Origin: Epiperipatus broadwayi
Taxonomy: Eukaryota > Onychophora > Udeonychophora > Euonychophora > Peripatidae
DNA length: 64,000 nt
NCBI GenBank assembly: GCA_028023455.1
Contig: JAQFVV010012670.1
Span: 434,001 to 498,000, forward strand
Direction: 5' to 3'
In this document: piece after piece, positions 59,137 to 64,000 of the stretch
How positions within the stretch are numbered: position 1 is the stretch's first letter
Layout of the letters: each line of letters starts with the position of its first letter
Notes under the pieces: model-generated
The model's database searches: none
Told to the model about the DNA's origin: nothing
The model's input: only the letters and a program-made list of their open reading frames with translations
Translations under genes and position numbers: made by a program

Positions 59137-59402
59137 AATATTTACTAAGGCAATAAACCTCAAAAATGTGCACTTGAAAATGTGAAGGTAGGGACCTCTA
59201 CAGGTCTTAACCACTAGCTTACGCTATGGAAGAAAAGAAGGGAACTCTTCTTTACTTCAACCTATTTTCTATATAAATAAGTGAAGCTGAAATGGTTAGA
59301 TCTGAGAGCGTGAAGCTATTCAATACTTCACTGATTAAGTCCACAATTCCTATTATACATTAGTACTTGTGAAATCTTTTAATTTACAATGAGTCAATGG
59401 AA
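59137..59402 (-). repeat. Dispersed repeat FB-D, second long copy
   Basis: Colinear with 3286-3550. It is closer to the FB-30k arms in the first 90 bp (AAGGCAATAAACCT rather than GAGGCTATAACCTC), so at least two subfamilies exist. Ends at GAGTCAATGGAA as the other long copy does. Confidence 0.72.
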
Positions 59403-61840
59403 TTTGTTCTCTCTATTTTTTATTTCTTTTTTATTTATTGCAGTCATAATTGGTATCCCATAAACATTACAAGTAAAATGTTTAATATTTTAAATGTGCA
59501 TATTTTTATGTTTACATTATGCGTAATGTTTAAGTTGGGATAATATATAAATTATGTATTTCTCAACACAACATTATGAAAATACAGTTTAAATTATTTT
59601 AGTTTGTATTAAGTTAAAGGGTATCATGTATTTTGTTCATTGTTATAAAAGTTTAGTTTTGGAACGCAGGACAAATTAGTTTTAATATTTGAGTGAAGGA
59701 AATTTGAGTATATCTTTAGTTACAAGGATTAGTAATGTGTTCATTATAATGCAGTTATAAATATGACTGAACAATTCAAAATTGCTCACTAATATTCTGC
59801 CTTTCATTGAAACAAAACTGAACATCTTTACATTTTTATTTTATTTTATGAGTGTTTAAAGTTGTTAATTACAAATAATGGAGTTGAAAGGAATATATAT
59901 GTTTGGGAGACTAATCTGAGTTTCCTGAAGTACTTGTTAAAACAAGGAGAAGAAAAACTATAGCATTCAAATTCATTTTAGTAATCTCTGTTGAAAATAT
60001 TGCTATGGATAAACAAAATGTTCTAATTATTAAACATTATAATTAGTAATATGTTGCTAAATATGAGAATTGTTTATACTTGAAAAGATCTCATTTATAA
60101 TAATGACAGATTATTCTAATATTGGATTTGAATTAATTTATTTATGTACTGCTTACTTTATAAAAAGATGTCAGCATCTGTTTGTTTTCACTAACACTAT
60201 TTGTGATATCAAACATTTTACTATATAAAGGATAATAAAATCATAATTGGAGTTTACCAAAAATTTGATAATATATTTTATTTTGGATAACTATCTACAA
60301 TAAATTTTACATTGACTAGATTAATGAATCATCAGATTATTTGAAGCTCGTGGGACAAACATTTGAACTACTGTGTTTCTCTGGAGTATGTATATACAAG
60401 GACTTTATTCCGGTTGTATATAAATATGCATTTTATTTATTTATTCATTTATATTGTATTTTATTGGTATCATTGATTATTGTATTATATGTTGGTAAAT
60501 TATCCATTGATATATAAAAATAGATGAAAGTTAAATCTTAATTATTTTCTAAATTTTAATATTTTAAATTTTAACTTAAAATACAGTATATTTATTTGTC
60601 AACGGTATATTATTTTCTATATACCTGTTGTGAGTATTAAAAACATTTTGATGATTATATTATAACAATTATCTATTGATATTATATTTTGTAAATAAGA
60701 TAAATGAACAAACATACTTATTATCATACTGTATGAATATTAATAATTATTAATAGCTTTCTTTTATTTTTGCCATGTATTTGTCCAACAACATTTTTGT
60801 TTTACATAAATTCTTTTATATTATATCAATAAACAAATCTTTGTTTTATAAGTACCTATTTTCTTTAATGACAATTCAGATAAAGGATATACTTCACAAT
60901 ATTTAGTTAGAATGTATATAGCAAAACACTTCATTATATTTATTTCTTTTTATTATTAATAATAACTATTGATTCAGTTAAATAAATAAACTTGATTTAA
61001 TGATCATTCTAATTAGTCATGCACACCTATTTGTTAATGTCATTTTAAATATCTAATGGTTACATATTAATTTATACCTTACACTTTTTACAATAAATAA
61101 TTATAAAATAATTAAGAAATTAGAAATTGGTTTTGGTAAGTGTGTATATTGTTATATATTATTTTCTTTTATATATATTCAATATATCTGATTATTATTT
61201 AATCTTGGTGCAATTAATATAATAAATTAATATTCAATAATTTCAATAAGAATACATTTTATATTATAATAGATATAGGTGGTACTCACAATTAAATTTG
61301 ATTAAACATATTAAAACATGCAAATTTAAGTTTCTTATACTAATTGATTTTAATTAAATAATTTTAATAATATATTTAATTTAATTAAATAACAGCAAAA
61401 TATTAAATAAGATTTCACTACTTTCTGCATATGATAGTTTGATAAATGAATTTAAAGGTAAATCCATCCCTTAGTTCATCTATATTATATTTAATTAGAA
61501 ATAAGTAATTCTATTCAAAGAACATGATAGTTAACTTGGATAAAATTTATATTTGAGTTAATCTAATAATTTATAGAACAAAATATTTTAGTATATTCAA
61601 ATAAATAAGATTGTTATAATTAGATGTATAATTTTAAGTTATTATTTATGGATATTTATTATGATAATATGTTACATATTGTAATTATTACAATTTGGTG
61701 TTTTAATATTTGGGTTTTGTTGATTAAAGTATAGTCTATTACAAGTTGTTAGCCATATCTGTGAGGCTATTAAATAAATAAAAGCTTCTAATCATAATCA
61801 TCATTTTATATTATTACAATTTGATGTGCAAGCTTCTCAG
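59403..61840. other. Very AT-rich, no recognised feature
   Basis: 2.4 kb with almost no GC-rich interruption, no ORF of 60 codons and no repeat relatives recognised. Confidence 0.5.
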
Positions 61841-61907
61841 TTTATACCATTATGATTTCACTTCCAAATCTATAGAACATAATGAAGTCTCTTACCATCA
61901 CTACCAA

Positions 61908-62283
61908 TTTTATACCATTATAATTTATAATAATCAAAAAAGCAAGTCATATATAACATGACATTACTTTTATAAGCTTTGTATTTACAAAAATGCAATA
62001 CAGAGAGTGTACCAATAGTTCAAACAAGCTCGTAATTAATAAGTGCAATATGAGAAAATATTTAAAATCTCTATCCAGAAAACTCTCATCTCCAGATCTA
62101 GTGTCCAAATATTCTAGCTCTACACTGACGTGAGCCATAAGCTTGAAACCAGTTGGTCTGGAGATGAGAGTGTTCTGGATAGAGATTTTAAATATTTTCT
62201 CATACCACACTTATTAATTAAGAACTTTGTTTGAGCTATTGGTACGCTCTCTGTATTGCATTTTTATACCATTACAATTTATA
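61908..62283. mobile_element. Foldback insertion FB-62k with 22-bp TSD
   Basis: A 22-bp direct repeat with one mismatch flanks the insert (61908-61929 and 62262-62283; both contain TTTTATACCATTA and AATTTATA). A related ATACCATTATGATTT at 61844 shows the site already had a local repeat. After 59 unpaired bases come arms at 61989-62098 and 62156-62261, sharing GAAAATATTTAAAATCTCTA and its complement. The centre carries a hammerhead-like box pair. The left arm occurs alone at 35296-35402. Confidence 0.83.
62125..62148 (+). other. Hammerhead-like hairpin in FB-62k
   Basis: CTGACG, TGAGCC, ATA, AGCTT, GAAACC. Upstream AGATCTAGTGTC offers a GTC, a classical cleavage triplet, and CTCCAGA before it pairs with TCTGGAG after the GAAA box, as a stem III would. 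A stem I is not visible and the base pairs next to the core do not all match. Confidence 0.42.
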
Positions 62284-62784
62284 TAAATAAATAATATTTA
62301 TAAAACATAAAAACAAAATGATAAATTGTATTTTTTCTATACAATTTGTTTAATCTTGCATTGATTAACGACAATATCTTAATTTGTACACATCAAAATA
62401 AAACATTTCGTTTAATTAACAATAAAAATTTTATATTAAAATATATCTATTTATATCTGCTTTGAAGTATTGTTTAACATAACTACAATAATATTATTAA
62501 TGCATTACCAAAAATCGCTTTGCAAAAGTAAAGAGGAGAGGTTAGAGTTCAAATATCATAAGTAATGCTTTATACTCAACAAAAAGAGTACACAATAAAA
62601 ATATTGGTAAGATATATACATATTTATGTTGCTATATTAGAATTCAAGAAAGAAAAAAAATTACACTGAAAGTAGATTTTAATAGAAAATGCAAAAATAA
62701 AAAATGGTAAAAAAAATTTACACCCACCCCCCACAATAAATCTCACCAACTAAATTAAACAATTGGTTATGCTTTATATATACA
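62284..62784. other. AT-rich, no recognised feature
   Basis: Nothing recognised. Confidence 0.4.
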
Positions 62785-62840
62785 GGGCCAATAAGAAGAG
62801 GTGGGACAGGAGAAGCAACTGCCCCCGGCCTTGCAATCTA
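62785..62840. repeat. Possible end of a DNA transposon
   Basis: ACAGGGCCAATAAGAAGAGG followed by GGGACAGGAGAAGCAACTGC and CCCCGGCC is an isolated GC-rich block. It resembles ends of some CAGGGCC-type MITEs, but no matching inverted end or TSD was found. Confidence 0.25.
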
Positions 62841-62944
62841 ATCTTCAACCATCCAAATAACAGATATAAGATAATAGAATATCATAATGTGGCTCAGAAG
62901 TAAATATTTGAATTGAGTGGCTTTATTACTCAGGAATTCATAAA

Positions 62945-63030
62945 AAAAAATGAAACAACAGAAGTACCAGAGCTAGAACTGATCCAAAGTCTATTACTCT
63001 ACCACTTTGCTAAAGTTGCAGAGCAGATCA
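62945..63030 (-). repeat. Possible tRNA-like SINE fragment
   Basis: On the minus strand TTAGCAAAGTGGTAGAGTAA fits a tRNA A box and GATCAGTTCTAGCTC, about 30 bases later, a decayed B box. Not a working tRNA; no second copy recognised. Confidence 0.4.
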
Positions 63031-64000
63031 ATGAATGAACCAATATAATGACTATTAAAAACAAACTGAACTGAAAAAACTTTATTTAAACTTTATGCAT
63101 AGATTTTTTTGAGCAGTGATGCAGAAATAATAAGATCTATGCAAAATTTTCATATTTAAAAAAATGATCATTATTTATAAGTTAAATATATAGAATTAGT
63201 AACTATATAAACAAATTATACAAAAATCTATTTTAGATTATTCACACAATAAATTTGTAATTCTATACAGACCATAAATTAAATCTTCAATCTGCTTTTT
63301 AAATTTAAATGTAACATATGTGATTGCTGCAAGAACATCTTTAATTTATTAAAATTTTAAGCAGTTAACATTGGTTTAATTACCATTTATATAAGAATTT
63401 AGATAACAAATAAAAAGTGAAATCATGTTTCCATTTGTACCTAGATAGACTTTAACCTCTTAGTTGAATTTCCCAAAAGCGATGTGTGATCGACAATATA
63501 TGACTTAATGGCAGAAATCCATTTGAACACTTGATGGTTAAAATTTTAAATAAAAAAACAATGTGTATGATTTATTAATTTCTAACTAAAATATCTAGAC
63601 ATCAAAAGCTATTAGAAATATATATAAAAAAAAAAAGACTGAAAACCAATTGTAAACAATAAGAGAATATATTCTTATTGTGTAGTGCACTTATACAACA
63701 TTGACTTCTATTTACATTATTAAAAAAAATAAGTTTATATATAATTTGTTTATTTTTATATTACTTATTTTTTGTAACATTATTAAATATTTTTTTCTAA
63801 ATAAGTCCATGATATTTAGATTTTATTTGTTTACAAAAACTTTTTAGCAGAAAATTAGTCAACTGAAAATTTATTGTCAAACAGAAAATAGAAACACTTC
63901 CTAATAAATTTTATTATTATTTATTGTTCTATTTTTGTTTATAAGTTGAATTTTAATATCTAAAGAGTTTTCCTTATTTGAAGTTATGCTTTATTAAAAT
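63031..64000. other. AT-rich; one short dispersed repeat
   Basis: Apart from TTAGCAGAAAATTAG plus AACTGAAAAT and TGTCAAACAG at 63846-63900 (relative of 28951-29012) nothing is recognised. Confidence 0.4.

Noticed and set aside
61841-61930. Long TSD of FB-62k as decisive on its own
   Set aside because: A third related copy of the flank at 61844 shows a local repeat existed before, so this TSD is weaker evidence than the others.

Overview
The window looks like nuclear, non-genic DNA of an invertebrate animal: about three quarters A+T by eye, full of homopolymers and AT microsatellites. I see no convincing host gene, exon, rRNA or intact tRNA gene. The longest open frame (157 aa, minus strand, near 24 kb) is the C-terminal part of a dead RTE-type retrotransposon. 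No promoter, terminator, riboswitch or CRISPR array can be supported. The organism cannot be named from this sequence; the repeats (RTE and Penelope-like elements, hAT and piggyBac relics, several tRNA-derived SINEs) are typical of metazoans.

Region by region. 0-5 kb: a LINE tail, a hAT MITE with target-site duplication (TSD), a dispersed repeat called FB-D here, and a piggyBac transposase relic. 8-14 kb: two foldback insertions, one arm copy of a diverged 0.7-kb repeat, and a minus copy of the SINE-A/hammerhead-like composite. 15-17 kb: an RTE 3' end and a Penelope-like (GIY-YIG) relic. 21.5-26 kb is the densest stretch: a SINE-B, a foldback, two hAT elements (one keeping a BED-finger transposase fragment), a decayed RTE, and the SINE-A/hammerhead-like composite. 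29-33 kb: SINE-B copies and a degenerate tandem array interrupted by a foldback. 36-43 kb: a hAT relic, two large SINE foldbacks, an inverted SINE-A pair and a hammerhead-like insertion. 43-49 kb: SINE-B copies and repeat R45, one copy of which carries a 5'-truncated RTE with a 10-bp TSD. 50-64 kb is sparse: a few SINEs, a second long FB-D copy and one more foldback.

The main result is structural. Nine insertions have direct repeats of 13-22 bp as TSDs, and eight of them contain a long inverted repeat that is asymmetric, with 20-70 bp of unpaired sequence between one TSD and the arms. Variable, long TSDs argue for retrotransposition rather than cut-and-paste. The shape fits a cDNA that was copied to its 5' end, snapped back on itself and was then integrated. 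Many of these and related repeats carry a hairpin between a CTGAnGA-like box and a GAAA box, as in the core of hammerhead ribozymes. A similar box-hairpin-box lies just after the Penelope-like reading frame. Hammerhead motifs are known in Penelope-like elements, so I infer that such machinery mobilised these non-autonomous elements. Stem pairing and cleavage sites are incomplete in every copy, so self-cleavage is unproven.
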